This document shows, in pieces, positions 1 through 8,150 of a stretch of DNA of 64,000 nt. The notes beneath the pieces are model-generated. The model was not told the origin of the DNA. It searched no databases and saw only the letters and a list, made by a program, of their open reading frames with translations. Position numbers and translations under genes: made by a program. The stretch is from Bradyrhizobium manausense (GTDB lineage: Bacteria; Pseudomonadota; Alphaproteobacteria; Rhizobiales; Xanthobacteraceae): positions 344,784-408,783 of the forward strand of contig NZ_JAFCKB010000006.1 in the NCBI RefSeq assembly GCF_018130615.1, read 5' to 3'. Position 1 is the first letter of the stretch; each line of letters opens with the position of its first letter.

Positions 1-134
1 AAGTCCACCTGCGGCAGCGGCGCGACCGGCAGGAGGGGATAGGCGACGAGACCGACGAAGAGAATGCCGGCCATCAGCAGCGATGTGCCGATGGGATAAC
101 GGATGAAAGGTGCCGAAATCCCGCCTTCGGTCAT
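1..134 (-). CDS. RND efflux permease, N-terminal fragment (cut by window edge)
   Basis: Only the first 44 or so codons are present. The reading begins MTEGGISAPFIRYPIGTSLL and continues into one hydrophobic segment followed by VAPLPQVDF, which is the typical start of a resistance-nodulation-division inner-membrane pump (MdtB/MdtC/AcrB-like, first transmembrane helix then the periplasmic porter domain). Its ATG overlaps the TGA of the upstream membrane fusion protein by four bases (ATGA), so the two are translationally coupled parts of a tripartite efflux system. The substrate cannot be inferred. Confidence 0.85.
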   Translation of the reverse strand, partial: MTEGGISAPFIRYPIGTSLLMAGILFVGLVAYPLLPVAPLPQVD

Positions 135-1306
135 TCTTGCTGAACCTTGTTTTTCTGGACCGGATCCGAACTCGCGACAGTCGTCGAGACGAGACTGCCG
201 GGCTGCACCTTGTACTGACCGCCAGTGATGACTTGCTGACCGGGGTTTACTCCTTCATCGACGACCGAACGTCCGTCGATGGAATAACTGACCTTGATCT
301 TGTGAACTTCGGCCTTGTTGTCCGGGCTGACGGTATAGGCGTAGAGGCCGTTGGTCGAATGCTGGACCGCGTCATCGGGGACGATGGTCGCATCCTTCAA
401 AGTCCGCACCAGAAGGCGTGTCGACACCGATTGTCCCGGCCACAGCGTGTGTTCCTTGTTGTCGAACACCGCCTTGAGCCGAATAGTCCCGCTGGTCGTA
501 TCGACCTGATTGTTGATCACCGCGAGCTTGCCTTCGGCCAGCGTCTTCTTGCCGTCGGTGGTGAATGCGATCACCTTGAGCTCACCCGACTTCTGGCCCT
601 CGCTGATATAAGGCAGCTGGTCTTCCGGCGCGGTGAAGATCACCGTGATCGGCTCGACCTGCGCGATGCTGACGATGCCGGTCTGGGTCGAAGCGTTGAC
701 GATGTTGCCGATGTCGACCTGACGCAGGCCGGCGACACCGGTGATCGGCGACTTGACCTGGGTGTAGTCGAGCTGGGTCTGGGCGTTGGCGATCGCGGCT
801 TCGTCGGCGGCGATCTGGGCGGTGAGCTGGGCAACCGTGGAGCGTTGCGTGTCGGTCTGCTGCCGCGTCGCGAATTCACCGAGCTTGGTGTAGCGCTGAA
901 GATCGAGATTGGCGTTGGCGAGATTAGCCTCGTCCTGCGCCTTCTTGGCCTTGGCCTGATCGAGGGCGGCCTGGAACGGGCGCGGGTCGACCTCGACCAG
1001 GAGATCGCCCTGTTTGACCATTTGGCCTTCGGTGAAGGCGATCTTGTCGATCTGGCCGTCCACCCGGGTCCGGACTTGTACGGTGTTGAAGCCCTGCACG
1101 GTGCCGAGGCCGGTGAGATAGACCGGGAAGTCGGCCTTTTGGACCGGCGAGATGCTGACGGGCACGGCGGCAACCCGCGGCGCGCCCTTCTGCGCCGTCT
1201 GAGCTTTCCCCGCCTCAGACGCCGAGAAGCGCTGCCAGCCATAATAGCCGCCACCGGCCACAGCTGCGATGATCACAATCCACAGGATCGGCCGTGACTT
1301 TTTCAT
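131..1306 (-). CDS. RND efflux membrane fusion protein (MdtA-like periplasmic adaptor)
   Basis: A 391-residue periplasmic adaptor that would link the inner-membrane RND pump encoded next to it to an outer-membrane channel. It has an N-terminal membrane anchor (about residues 5-22), a first lipoyl half-motif around VRTRVDGQIDKIAFTEGQ (about 78-96), an alpha-hairpin rich in Ala, Gln and Asp (about 110-180), a second lipoyl half around SPITGVAGL, then beta-barrel and membrane-proximal domains ending near residue 380. The ATG at 1306 is chosen because a longer reading would need a TTG at 1339 and adds 11 residues ahead of the anchor. The gene overlaps the permease by four bases. Family assignment is firm; substrate is unknown. 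Confidence 0.9.
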   Translation of the reverse strand: MKKSRPILWIVIIAAVAGGGYYGWQRFSASEAGKAQTAQKGAPRVAAVPVSISPVQKADFPVYLTGLGTVQGFNTVQVRTRVDGQIDKIAFTEGQMVKQGDLLVEVDPRPFQAALDQAKAKKAQDEANLANANLDLQRYTKLGEFATRQQTDTQRSTVAQLTAQIAADEAAIANAQTQLDYTQVKSPITGVAGLRQVDIGNIVNASTQTGIVSIAQVEPITVIFTAPEDQLPYISEGQKSGELKVIAFTTDGKKTLAEGKLAVINNQVDTTSGTIRLKAVFDNKEHTLWPGQSVSTRLLVRTLKDATIVPDDAVQHSTNGLYAYTVSPDNKAEVHKIKVSYSIDGRSVVDEGVNPGQQVITGGQYKVQPGSLVSTTVASSDPVQKNKVQQE

Positions 1307-1696
1307 ATGGGAGCGTATCGGCTTGTATGCCCAAAACAACGAATTGTGGGGCTATCAAAGGGTTCCAGTACGGCTTGTATAATACACGCCAAGTTCCAGT
1401 GTAAACAGCACTATCAGTTGAGAATCCTAAACAATTGGAAAGCTTTGCACCCCGTAGGCAAACGGGTGACGCTGCGGTGTGCAGTGCTGCATTTTCCTAT
1501 TCCGTACGAGGAGCGTGCAAGAGATAGACAATGCTCGCGGACGGCGTGGATGAGGCCGCGCGAGGCGAGAGCGGCGCGGTGCCGCGAGGCGAGCCGGGGG
1601 CCTTTGCGAGAACGGTTCTAAACTGACCGGGCGGCGTTTCGGTTGTCAGCAAAATCAGCGTCGTCCATATCAGCGCCGCCACAATGGGAGTGCTGA
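1307..1696. other. 390-bp intergenic region, AT-rich in part
   Basis: No convincing gene lies here. The part from about 1330 to 1500 is clearly richer in A and T than the surrounding genes and holds a possible minus-strand promoter for the efflux pair. The part from 1500 to 1640 is GC-rich with runs such as GCGAGGCGAG; open frames through it have no recognisable protein features. A ribosome-binding site GGGAG (1686-1690) precedes the small gene at 1697. Confidence 0.5.
1377..1405 (-). promoter_or_regulatory. possible sigma-70-type promoter of the efflux operon
   Basis: Read on the minus strand, TTTACA (1405-1400) is followed after 17 bases by TTATAC (1382-1377), about 70 bases before the ATG of the membrane fusion protein. 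The spacing fits a housekeeping promoter and the region is AT-rich, but no regulatory dyad was recognised. This is an inference from sequence alone. Confidence 0.35.
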
Positions 1697-1936
1697 ATGG
1701 ACGAGCTGAACGGCAAGCTGATCGCGTGTCAGATTTTGATCACGGGGCTGATCGCGCGCGTCGCTAATGAGCAGCGCGATCCCTTGCGCTTTCTCACCGA
1801 CTTCCGCGACGAGATCAAAGCCGTCGTCAACGGCATCAACATCGCCGGCATGGACAACACCGATCGTGTTCGCGCGACGGCGCAGCGCACCGTCGACGAA
1901 TTGTTCTCGCTGATGAAGCCGCCGAGCAGCGACTGA
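1697..1936 (+). CDS. small conserved-looking protein of unknown function (79 aa)
   Basis: I do not recognise this protein. It is soluble and predicted helical, beginning MDELNGKLIACQILITGLIA, with mixed charged and hydrophobic residues typical of a folded protein and no signal peptide. A good ribosome-binding site, GGGAG at 1686-1690, sits six bases before the ATG. It lies alone between the efflux pair and the iron-uptake block. A lone 79-codon frame with this composition and a proper start is probably real, but no function can be named. Confidence 0.65.
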   Translation: MDELNGKLIACQILITGLIARVANEQRDPLRFLTDFRDEIKAVVNGINIAGMDNTDRVRATAQRTVDELFSLMKPPSSD

Positions 1937-2004
1937 CGCCTGCGCAAACGACGCGCGAAGACAAGAGTCGTTGTGTCCGGCTGCATCAATGTGTCGCGCG
2001 ACAT

Positions 2005-2056
2005 TTCGGCATTTTCAAATTCGAAATATTAGAATCGTTTTGATCTAGATGAATTC
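2005..2056 (+). promoter_or_regulatory. iron-control-element-like site upstream of first receptor
   Basis: ATTAGAATCGTTTTGAT (2028-2044) matches the third element of the array before the second receptor (4742-4758) at 16 of 17 positions. The match continues into the flanking GATCT and ATTCAA. Just upstream, TTTTCAAATTCGA (2012-2024) looks like a degraded copy of the second element. TTTAGAA-type motifs are known as the iron control element bound by the regulator Irr in Bradyrhizobium. Iron- or Irr-dependent control of this receptor is inferred from that. Confidence 0.6.
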
Positions 2057-2168
2057 AAGTGAGCTTGCGGGCCTCCTCGCATTGACCTGATTTTTTGTGG
2101 TCGATAGCACCGCTTCATCGTTCGTCGCGCATGTTGCGTTCGGCGAATCTGGAATGGGGTGTGTTGGA

Positions 2169-4586
2169 ATGGGGTTGGCAGTGGCTCCGCGATCGTTGCG
2201 TGCGATTGCGGCAAGGAATTCTTTTGACGAGAAGCTCGACGGCAATTCCGGCAAGGCGGTGTCGGTCGTTGCCGGTCTGATCGCGGTGGCGTCGGTGTCG
2301 AGCGGCGCGCAGGCGCAGCAGTCGAGCCTTCCGCCGGTGAATGTCGACGCGCCGGTCGAGCGCCCGCGTCCATCGGCCTCGAAGCCGACGCCGGAGCAGA
2401 TCCGCGCGCGTAACGCGCTGCGCCGCGCAGCGCAGCGTCAGCAGGCGCAGCAGCAGGCCGCCGCCGTTGCGCCGGCCCCGGCCGGTGCCGTCGATCGCAA
2501 TCCCTATGCTGATCCGGCCGCGCCCTACAAGGTCGACCACGTCCAGGCCTCTGGCAAGTTTCCCGAGCCGATGCTGAACACGCCGAAGACCATCACTGTG
2601 CTCAGCAAGGAAGTGCTGGAAGACAAGAACGCGACGACGCTGAAGGAGATCGGGCGCTCGACCGCCGGCGTGACGCTGGGGTCGGGCGAGGGCGGCAACG
2701 CCTTCGGCGACCGCTTCTTCATTCGCGGTTTCGATGCGCGCAACGACGTCTTCATCGACGGCATCCGCGATCCCGCCGTCTCCATCCGTGAGAACTTCTT
2801 CACCGAGCAGATCGAGATCCTGCGCGGGCCGGCATCGTCCTATGCCGGACGCGGTACGGCTGGTGGTGCCATCAATATCGTCACCAAGCAGGCAGGCGAC
2901 GTCAACTTCCAGCGGATGGACACCAAGTTCGGCACCGACAGAACCAAGCGCGTCACGATCGACGTCAACCAGGTCGTGGATCCGACCTTCTCGGTGCGCA
3001 CCGGCGGCCTGTTCCAGGATGCCAATGTCGCCGGCCGCAACTACGTGACCGACGATCGCTGGGGCACGTTCCTGTCGACCAAGTACACCCCGACCAACGA
3101 TATCAAGATCACGACGAACTATGTCCACACCGATCTCAGTGGCCTGCCGGATTTCGGCGTGCCCTATTACAAGCAGGGCAATGTGCCGGTGACGTCGGCC
3201 GGCATTCCGCGCGGGACTTGGTACGGCTTCCTCAACCGCGACTTCCAGACCGCGCGGCAGGATTTCGGCACGGCTACGGCGGAATACAAGGTCAACGAGG
3301 CCATCACGCTGAGCAGCAAGGTGCGCGGCGAGCACTCGCTGCTCAACTATATCGGCACGCTGCCGCAGAGCCCGGTGACGACCAACATCAACCCGCTGCT
3401 CTGGACCACGACGGCGAGCGCGCAGAGCCGCTACCAGCAGGTGGACGTGTGGGCCAACCAGAACGAGGCCACATTCAAGCTGGACACCGGCGGGGTGAAG
3501 CACACCGCGGTGTTCGGCGTCGAATACACCAACGAGGACATTTCCATCGACCGTTACGCAGGTCTCTCGTCGGAGTTGGCGGGATCCCCGTTCACGAGCA
3601 CAGGGGCCATCTCGGGGGTCAATCTCTATTCCCCTCAGTACACTTTTCTCAATGGTTTCAGCTCCCCGTCACTGGTGGGTAACCCGACGCGCTACGGCGT
3701 CAACACCAGCAGCGTCTACGTCATGGATACTGCGAATTGGCAGGACACCGTCATCCTGAATGGTGGCGTGCGCTACGACGGCTACAACATGAGCGCGTCG
3801 GTCAACGCGCCGCCGGCCCTGAAAATGAACGCCGATCTCGTCAATTACAATGTCGGCGCGGTCTATAAGCCGATGTCGATCGGCAGTGTGTATGTAGCCT
3901 ATGCGACCTCGGCCAATCCGTTCGGGTCGGAGCTCGACGCGACCGGAACCGACTACGGCGGCGTTCCGCCCAATACGGCGGTTCTGCTCGGGCCTGAGCG
4001 CAACAAGGCGGCCGAACTCGGCACCAAATGGGAGCTCGCGGATCGTCACCTGCTCGTCAGCGCGGCGCTGTTCCAGACCACCAAGGACAACGCCCGCGAG
4101 AACGATGCCACGGGCAAGCTCACCTCGAACGCGGCCTACCGTATCCAGGGCATCGACATCGAGGCCGAAGGCCAGATCACCGATCGCTGGAGCGTCTTCG
4201 GCGGCATCGTGCTGATGCAGTCAAAGGTCACTCAGAGCAATATTGCTTCGAACCTCGGTCTGCAGCTCGCCAACGTCGCGCACCAATCGTTCAGCATGTT
4301 GACCAAGTACAAGTTGGACGGCGATTGGGAAGTCGGCGGGCAGGCGGTGTATCGCTCCAAGGTCTATGGCGGCACGTTCGCGGCCAACACCGGCAACGAG
4401 CTGCCGAGCTACTGGCGCTTCGACGCCTTCGTCGAGAAGAAGATCGACAAGAACTGGACCATGAAGCTCTACGCGCAGAACCTCACCAACAAGCTCTATT
4501 ACGACACGCTCTATCGTAGTGCCGTGCCGTTCGTCGCGGTCGCACCCGGGCGGGCGTTCTATCTGATCACGACAGCCAAGTTCTAA
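2169..4586 (+). CDS. TonB-dependent siderophore receptor (Fiu/FhuA-type), copy 1
   Basis: An outer-membrane ferric-siderophore receptor of about 805 residues. A long N-terminal leader carries a hydrophobic stretch ending SVSSGAQAQQ, followed by a TonB-box-like LPPVNVDAP. A Pro/Ala/Gln/Arg-rich linker comes next. The plug domain (about 131-245) includes GDRFFIRGFDARNDVFIDG and ILRGPASSYAGRGTAGGAIN, and the 22-stranded barrel ends in phenylalanine as expected. The start at 2169 is chosen because MGLAVAPRSLRA aligns with MSMVRAPRSLRS of the next receptor; an in-frame ATG at 2154 is an alternative. It is preceded by an iron-control-like site and followed by a hairpin. The ligand is unknown, though the Fiu resemblance and the PiuC neighbour suggest a catecholate. 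Confidence 0.93.
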   Translation: MGLAVAPRSLRAIAARNSFDEKLDGNSGKAVSVVAGLIAVASVSSGAQAQQSSLPPVNVDAPVERPRPSASKPTPEQIRARNALRRAAQRQQAQQQAAAVAPAPAGAVDRNPYADPAAPYKVDHVQASGKFPEPMLNTPKTITVLSKEVLEDKNATTLKEIGRSTAGVTLGSGEGGNAFGDRFFIRGFDARNDVFIDGIRDPAVSIRENFFTEQIEILRGPASSYAGRGTAGGAINIVTKQAGDVNFQRMDTKFGTDRTKRVTIDVNQVVDPTFSVRTGGLFQDANVAGRNYVTDDRWGTFLSTKYTPTNDIKITTNYVHTDLSGLPDFGVPYYKQGNVPVTSAGIPRGTWYGFLNRDFQTARQDFGTATAEYKVNEAITLSSKVRGEHSLLNYIGTLPQSPVTTNINPLLWTTTASAQSRYQQVDVWANQNEATFKLDTGGVKHTAVFGVEYTNEDISIDRYAGLSSELAGSPFTSTGAISGVNLYSPQYTFLNGFSSPSLVGNPTRYGVNTSSVYVMDTANWQDTVILNGGVRYDGYNMSASVNAPPALKMNADLVNYNVGAVYKPMSIGSVYVAYATSANPFGSELDATGTDYGGVPPNTAVLLGPERNKAAELGTKWELADRHLLVSAALFQTTKDNARENDATGKLTSNAAYRIQGIDIEAEGQITDRWSVFGGIVLMQSKVTQSNIASNLGLQLANVAHQSFSMLTKYKLDGDWEVGGQAVYRSKVYGGTFAANTGNELPSYWRFDAFVEKKIDKNWTMKLYAQNLTNKLYYDTLYRSAVPFVAVAPGRAFYLITTAKF

Positions 4587-4604
4587 TTGCGCCGGTCCAA
4601 ATCG

Positions 4605-4630
4605 GGGATGCCTGCCACGGCAGGTATCCC
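4605..4630 (+). terminator. hairpin after first receptor
   Basis: GGGATGCCTGC and GCAGGTATCCC pair over 11 bases, with one G-T wobble, around a CACG loop, 19 bases after the receptor stop codon. No T-run follows, so it may be a weak terminator or a transcript 3'-end stabiliser rather than a classical intrinsic terminator. Confidence 0.5.
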
Positions 4631-4695
4631 ACTGTCTCGACAACCGCTCACGATGCGCGGACAGCCTGCATCGCAAGGCCAAATATCGTCTCCAG

Positions 4696-4758
4696 TTTAG
4701 AACGCTTACAAACTCGAGTTTAGAACCGTTTCAAACTCGAATTTAGAATCGTTTTGAT
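4696..4758 (+). promoter_or_regulatory. triple tandem iron-control elements (23-bp period)
   Basis: Three 17-mers begin exactly 23 bases apart: TTTAGAACGCTTACAAA (4696-4712), TTTAGAACCGTTTCAAA (4719-4735) and TTTAGAATCGTTTTGAT (4742-4758), joined by CTCGAG/CTCGAA-like linkers. The TTTAGAA core is that of the Irr-bound iron control element known in Bradyrhizobium. The array lies 121 bases before the chosen start of the second receptor and should give that gene its own iron-responsive promoter. The repeat structure is seen directly; Irr binding is inferred. Confidence 0.7.
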
Positions 4759-4823
4759 CTGGATCGATTCAAAGTTTCTGTTGCCGTGACTGCGTTGACC
4801 CTCATTGCACCGCTCGATACGAC

Positions 4824-4856
4824 CAATGCGTCGCATTGTCACAATGCGACGCATTG
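4824..4856 (+). promoter_or_regulatory. perfect nested hairpin in leader of second receptor
   Basis: CAATGCGTCGCATTG (4824-4838) and CAATGCGACGCATTG (4842-4856) are perfect reverse complements separated by TCA, giving a 15-bp stem with a 3-base loop. Each arm is also a 7-bp palindrome around one central base, so alternative small hairpins are possible. It ends 22 bases before the chosen start codon and probably lies in the 5' untranslated leader. It could be a protein operator or an RNA structure affecting translation; neither is shown. No equally perfect element precedes the first receptor. Confidence 0.6.
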
Positions 4857-4878
4857 CAGAAACGGAATGGGGCGTAGG

Positions 4879-7440
4879 ATGAGTATGGTGAGGGCTCCGC
4901 GGTCGTTGCGTTCGACCGCAGCACGGCAGGCGTCGGGCAGCAATTTCGACGCGGCGACCGGCAAGGCCGTGTCGGCCGTCGCGAGTCTGATTGCGGTTGC
5001 CTCCGTCTCGAGCGGAGCTCAGGCCCAACAAACAACTTTGCCGCCCGTGAACGTCGACGCGCCGAAGGAGCGGCCGCGCTCCACCGCCGCGAAGCCGACG
5101 CCCGATCAGGTCCGCGCCCGCAACGCGCTACGCCGTGCTGCGCAGCGTCAACAGGCTGTAACGGCGCCGGTCGCCAATCCGAGCCCTGGTGCTCCCGACC
5201 GCAATCCCTACGCCGACCCGGCCGCGCCGTACAAGGTCGACCACATGCAGGCCTCCGGAAAATTCCCGGAGAAGCTGGTCGATACGCCGCGATCGGTGAC
5301 GGTGCTGTCGAAGGAGCTGCTGGAAGACAAGGGCGCCACGTCGCTGAAGCAGGCGATACTGAGCACCGCGGGCGTCACGCTCGGCACCGGCGAGGGCGGC
5401 AATGCGTTCGGCGACCGTTTCTTCATTCGCGGCTTCGACGCGCGCAACGACATTTTCATCGACGGCATGCGGGACGCTGGCGTTAGCGTTCGTGAGAACT
5501 TCTTCACCGAGCAGGTCGAGATTCTGCGCGGCCCCGCGTCGTCGTTCGCGGGCCGCGGCACGGCGGGTGGCGCGATCAACATCGTCACCAAGCAGGCGGC
5601 GACGGAGAAGAGCTTCTACAACATGGAAACCACGTTTGGCACCGACATGACCAAGCGTGTGACGTTGGACGTCAACCAAGTCGTCGATCCCACATTCGCG
5701 ATTCGCGCTGTCGGCCTGTTCCAGGATGCCAATGTCGCGGGCCGGGACCGGGTTATCGACAATCGCGATGGTGCGTTCTTGGCGACCACCTGGAAGCCGA
5801 CCGACTCGATCAAAGTTACGAGCAACTACATCCACACTGAATTGACCGGTATCCCGGATTTTGGCGTGCCGTACTATCGGCCGAGCACGTCGTCGACCTC
5901 AGGCGGTCCGTTCCCGGACTTTGGCGTTAACCGCAACAATTTCTATGGCTTCGTCAATCGCGACTTCTACAGAACCGGCCAGGACATCGGCACGATCAAC
6001 GCCGAGGTCCAGATCACGCCGGACCTGATGCTGAGCAACAAGATTCGGGAGTCGCATTCGACGCAGAACTACATCGGTACGCTGCCGGAGGCGCCGACGC
6101 TCGCTCCGGGAGCGCCGTTCACGGCTTACACGGTGAGTGCAAACCCGCAGAGCCGCTATCAGGCCACCGACGTGTTCGCCAACCAAACCGAGGCGACGTA
6201 CAAGTTCAACGACGTTGCCGGCTTTAGGCACACATTGCTCGCAGGCATCGAGTACGACAAAGAGCGATCGTCGATCGATAGTTACACTGGGCTTGGCTCC
6301 GAGATCACAACCGGGACAACGCCTTTTTCCGGCACCGGATCGACGACCGGGGTCAACGTCTTTTTTCCGCAGGCGACGGACAATCCGTTTCCGATCCCCG
6401 CGGGCCTCACGGGCAGGCCGACCAAGATCGGCATCGACACCACGAGCGGATACATTGTCGATTCCGCCAACTATCGCGATCTGCTGATCCTCAATGGTGG
6501 TTTTCGCTATGACGACTACAGTCTCAAGACGTCGGGTTACTCGACGACTGGTGCCTTTGGTCAGCAGTCGGCGGAATTCCTAATCCCGAGCTTCAATCTC
6601 GGGCTCACGTTGAAGCCCTTGCCGAACGGCAGCGTCTACGTGGCCTATGCCACGTCTTCGAATCCTGTCGGCGCCGAGTTCGATGGCACCAGCACGGCCT
6701 ACGGCGGCGTCAATCCCACTCTAGCTGGCGGCAACACCCAGATCTTCGGTCCGGAGAAGAACAAGGCGATCGAACTCGGCACGAAGTGGGAGCTGTTCGA
6801 CCGTCATTTGCTGGTGACGGCGGCGCTGTTCCAGACCGAGAAGGAAAACGCGCGCGAAGCACAGAACATCAGCAACACGACTTCGCCAGCGAACATCCCG
6901 GCGGGATGCAGCTATCCCGTTGGAATGACCGGCAACGTGTCTTGCATCACGGCTGGTGCAGCCTACCGGATTCGCGGTATCGATCTCGGCGTGGGCGGCA
7001 ATATTACCGACAAATGGAGCCTGTCCGGCGGCCTCGTCTTGATGCAGTCGGAGGTGACCAAGTCGCTGGCGCCGTCGCCTAATATTGCGCTTTATCCGAC
7101 GAATGTCGGGCGGCCGCTCGCCAACATCGCGCATCAGTCGTTCAGCTTGCTCTCGAAGTACCAAGTCAACGATATCTGGGAACTGGGCGGGCAGGCGGTG
7201 TATCGCTCGCAAATTTTCGGCGGCACTTTGCTCGCGGCCAACCAGGGCACGTCGATCCCGGGCTATTGGCGATTTGATGCGTTCGCGGAAGCGAAGGTCA
7301 ACAAGAACTGGCAGCTCAAGCTCCAGGTCAACAACATCTTCGACAAGCGCTACTACGACGCATTGTACCAGAGCGCTGCGCCCTTCGTGTTGGAAGCACC
7401 GGGCCGCGCCGCCTATCTGGTGATCTCGGCGCACTACTGA
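4879..7440 (+). CDS. TonB-dependent siderophore receptor (Fiu/FhuA-type), copy 2
   Basis: An 853-residue paralogue of the preceding receptor. It shares the leader (APRSLRSTAARQ, then SVSSGAQAQQ), the TonB-box-like LPPVNVDAP, the plug with GDRFFIRGFDARNDIFIDG and ILRGPASSFAGRGTAGG, and a barrel ending in HY. The copies differ mainly in extracellular-loop-like stretches. For example, the segment with ISNTTSPANIPAGCSYPV carries two cysteines absent from copy 1, which suggests a different ligand. The start at 4879 is chosen by alignment with copy 1, and ATG 4867 is possible. A stop 20 bases before piuC suggests one transcript with the genes that follow. Confidence 0.93.
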   Translation: MSMVRAPRSLRSTAARQASGSNFDAATGKAVSAVASLIAVASVSSGAQAQQTTLPPVNVDAPKERPRSTAAKPTPDQVRARNALRRAAQRQQAVTAPVANPSPGAPDRNPYADPAAPYKVDHMQASGKFPEKLVDTPRSVTVLSKELLEDKGATSLKQAILSTAGVTLGTGEGGNAFGDRFFIRGFDARNDIFIDGMRDAGVSVRENFFTEQVEILRGPASSFAGRGTAGGAINIVTKQAATEKSFYNMETTFGTDMTKRVTLDVNQVVDPTFAIRAVGLFQDANVAGRDRVIDNRDGAFLATTWKPTDSIKVTSNYIHTELTGIPDFGVPYYRPSTSSTSGGPFPDFGVNRNNFYGFVNRDFYRTGQDIGTINAEVQITPDLMLSNKIRESHSTQNYIGTLPEAPTLAPGAPFTAYTVSANPQSRYQATDVFANQTEATYKFNDVAGFRHTLLAGIEYDKERSSIDSYTGLGSEITTGTTPFSGTGSTTGVNVFFPQATDNPFPIPAGLTGRPTKIGIDTTSGYIVDSANYRDLLILNGGFRYDDYSLKTSGYSTTGAFGQQSAEFLIPSFNLGLTLKPLPNGSVYVAYATSSNPVGAEFDGTSTAYGGVNPTLAGGNTQIFGPEKNKAIELGTKWELFDRHLLVTAALFQTEKENAREAQNISNTTSPANIPAGCSYPVGMTGNVSCITAGAAYRIRGIDLGVGGNITDKWSLSGGLVLMQSEVTKSLAPSPNIALYPTNVGRPLANIAHQSFSLLSKYQVNDIWELGGQAVYRSQIFGGTLLAANQGTSIPGYWRFDAFAEAKVNKNWQLKLQVNNIFDKRYYDALYQSAAPFVLEAPGRAAYLVISAHY

Positions 7441-7460
7441 TGGAGACATGACGAGGTGCC

Positions 7461-8150
7461 ATGCTGACATGCATAGAAGGCGTCCTGAGCAAGGACGATG
7501 TGGCGGAGTTCCGCCGCATCATGGACGCCGCCGAATGGGAAGACGGCCGTTCCACCGCGGGCGCGCAGTCAGCGATGGTCAAGCGCAACGAGCAGTTGCC
7601 GCCGGACAGCGAGGTCGCGCGCAAGCTCGGCAACCGGATCATCTCGGCGCTGACGGCGAACCCGCGATTTCTGGCAGCCGCGATCCCGCTCCAGATCTTT
7701 CCGCCGCTGTTCAACCGCTATGCGGCGAGCAGCGGCCATCACTTCGGCCTGCATGTCGACAACGCGATCCGCGGTGACCGCCTGACCGGCCTTCGCATCC
7801 GCACCGATCTTTCGGTCACGCTATTCCTCAGCGAGCCCGAGGATTACGACGGTGGCGAACTTGTGATCGAGGACACCTACGGCTCGCACGAAGTCAAGTT
7901 GCCAGCCGGGGACTGCGTGCTCTATCCCTCGACCAGCCTGCACCTGGTCACGCCGGTAACCCGGGGGGCGCGGGTTGCGTCTTTCTTCTGGCTTCAGAGC
8001 ATGATACGGGACGATCAAGCTCGCAGCATGATCTTTGACCTCGACACCGCCATTCAGGCGCTGGTGGCACGGCTCGGGCGTGACGATCCCGAAACGGTCA
8101 AATTGACGGGTATCTATCACAACCTCATTCGCACCTGGGCCGAAGTATGA
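7461..8150 (+). CDS. PKHD-type Fe(II)/2-oxoglutarate dioxygenase, PiuC/YbiX family
   Basis: A 229-residue cytoplasmic enzyme of the PiuC/YbiX family, often encoded beside Fiu-type receptors and thought to act in iron release or siderophore handling. The iron-binding facial triad is visible as H98-x-D100 (GLHVDNA) and H161 (TSLHLV), with R171 as the likely 2-oxoglutarate ligand. Its length matches the family (about 225). It starts 20 bases after the receptor stop, and its TGA overlaps the ATG of exbB by four bases, placing it in the same operon. The physiological substrate of this family is not established. Confidence 0.93.
   Translation: MLTCIEGVLSKDDVAEFRRIMDAAEWEDGRSTAGAQSAMVKRNEQLPPDSEVARKLGNRIISALTANPRFLAAAIPLQIFPPLFNRYAASSGHHFGLHVDNAIRGDRLTGLRIRTDLSVTLFLSEPEDYDGGELVIEDTYGSHEVKLPAGDCVLYPSTSLHLVTPVTRGARVASFFWLQSMIRDDQARSMIFDLDTAIQALVARLGRDDPETVKLTGIYHNLIRTWAEV

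Noticed and set aside
1307-1621. 104-codon plus-strand frame upstream of the small gene
   Set aside because: It crosses the AT-rich promoter region of the efflux operon and a GC-rich low-complexity stretch, has no ribosome-binding site and reads as unstructured sequence.
4696-4758. Tandem 23-bp repeats as a possible small CRISPR array
   Set aside because: The repeated parts and the linkers are both similar between units, there are only three units, and no cas genes are nearby. An iron-control array fits better.
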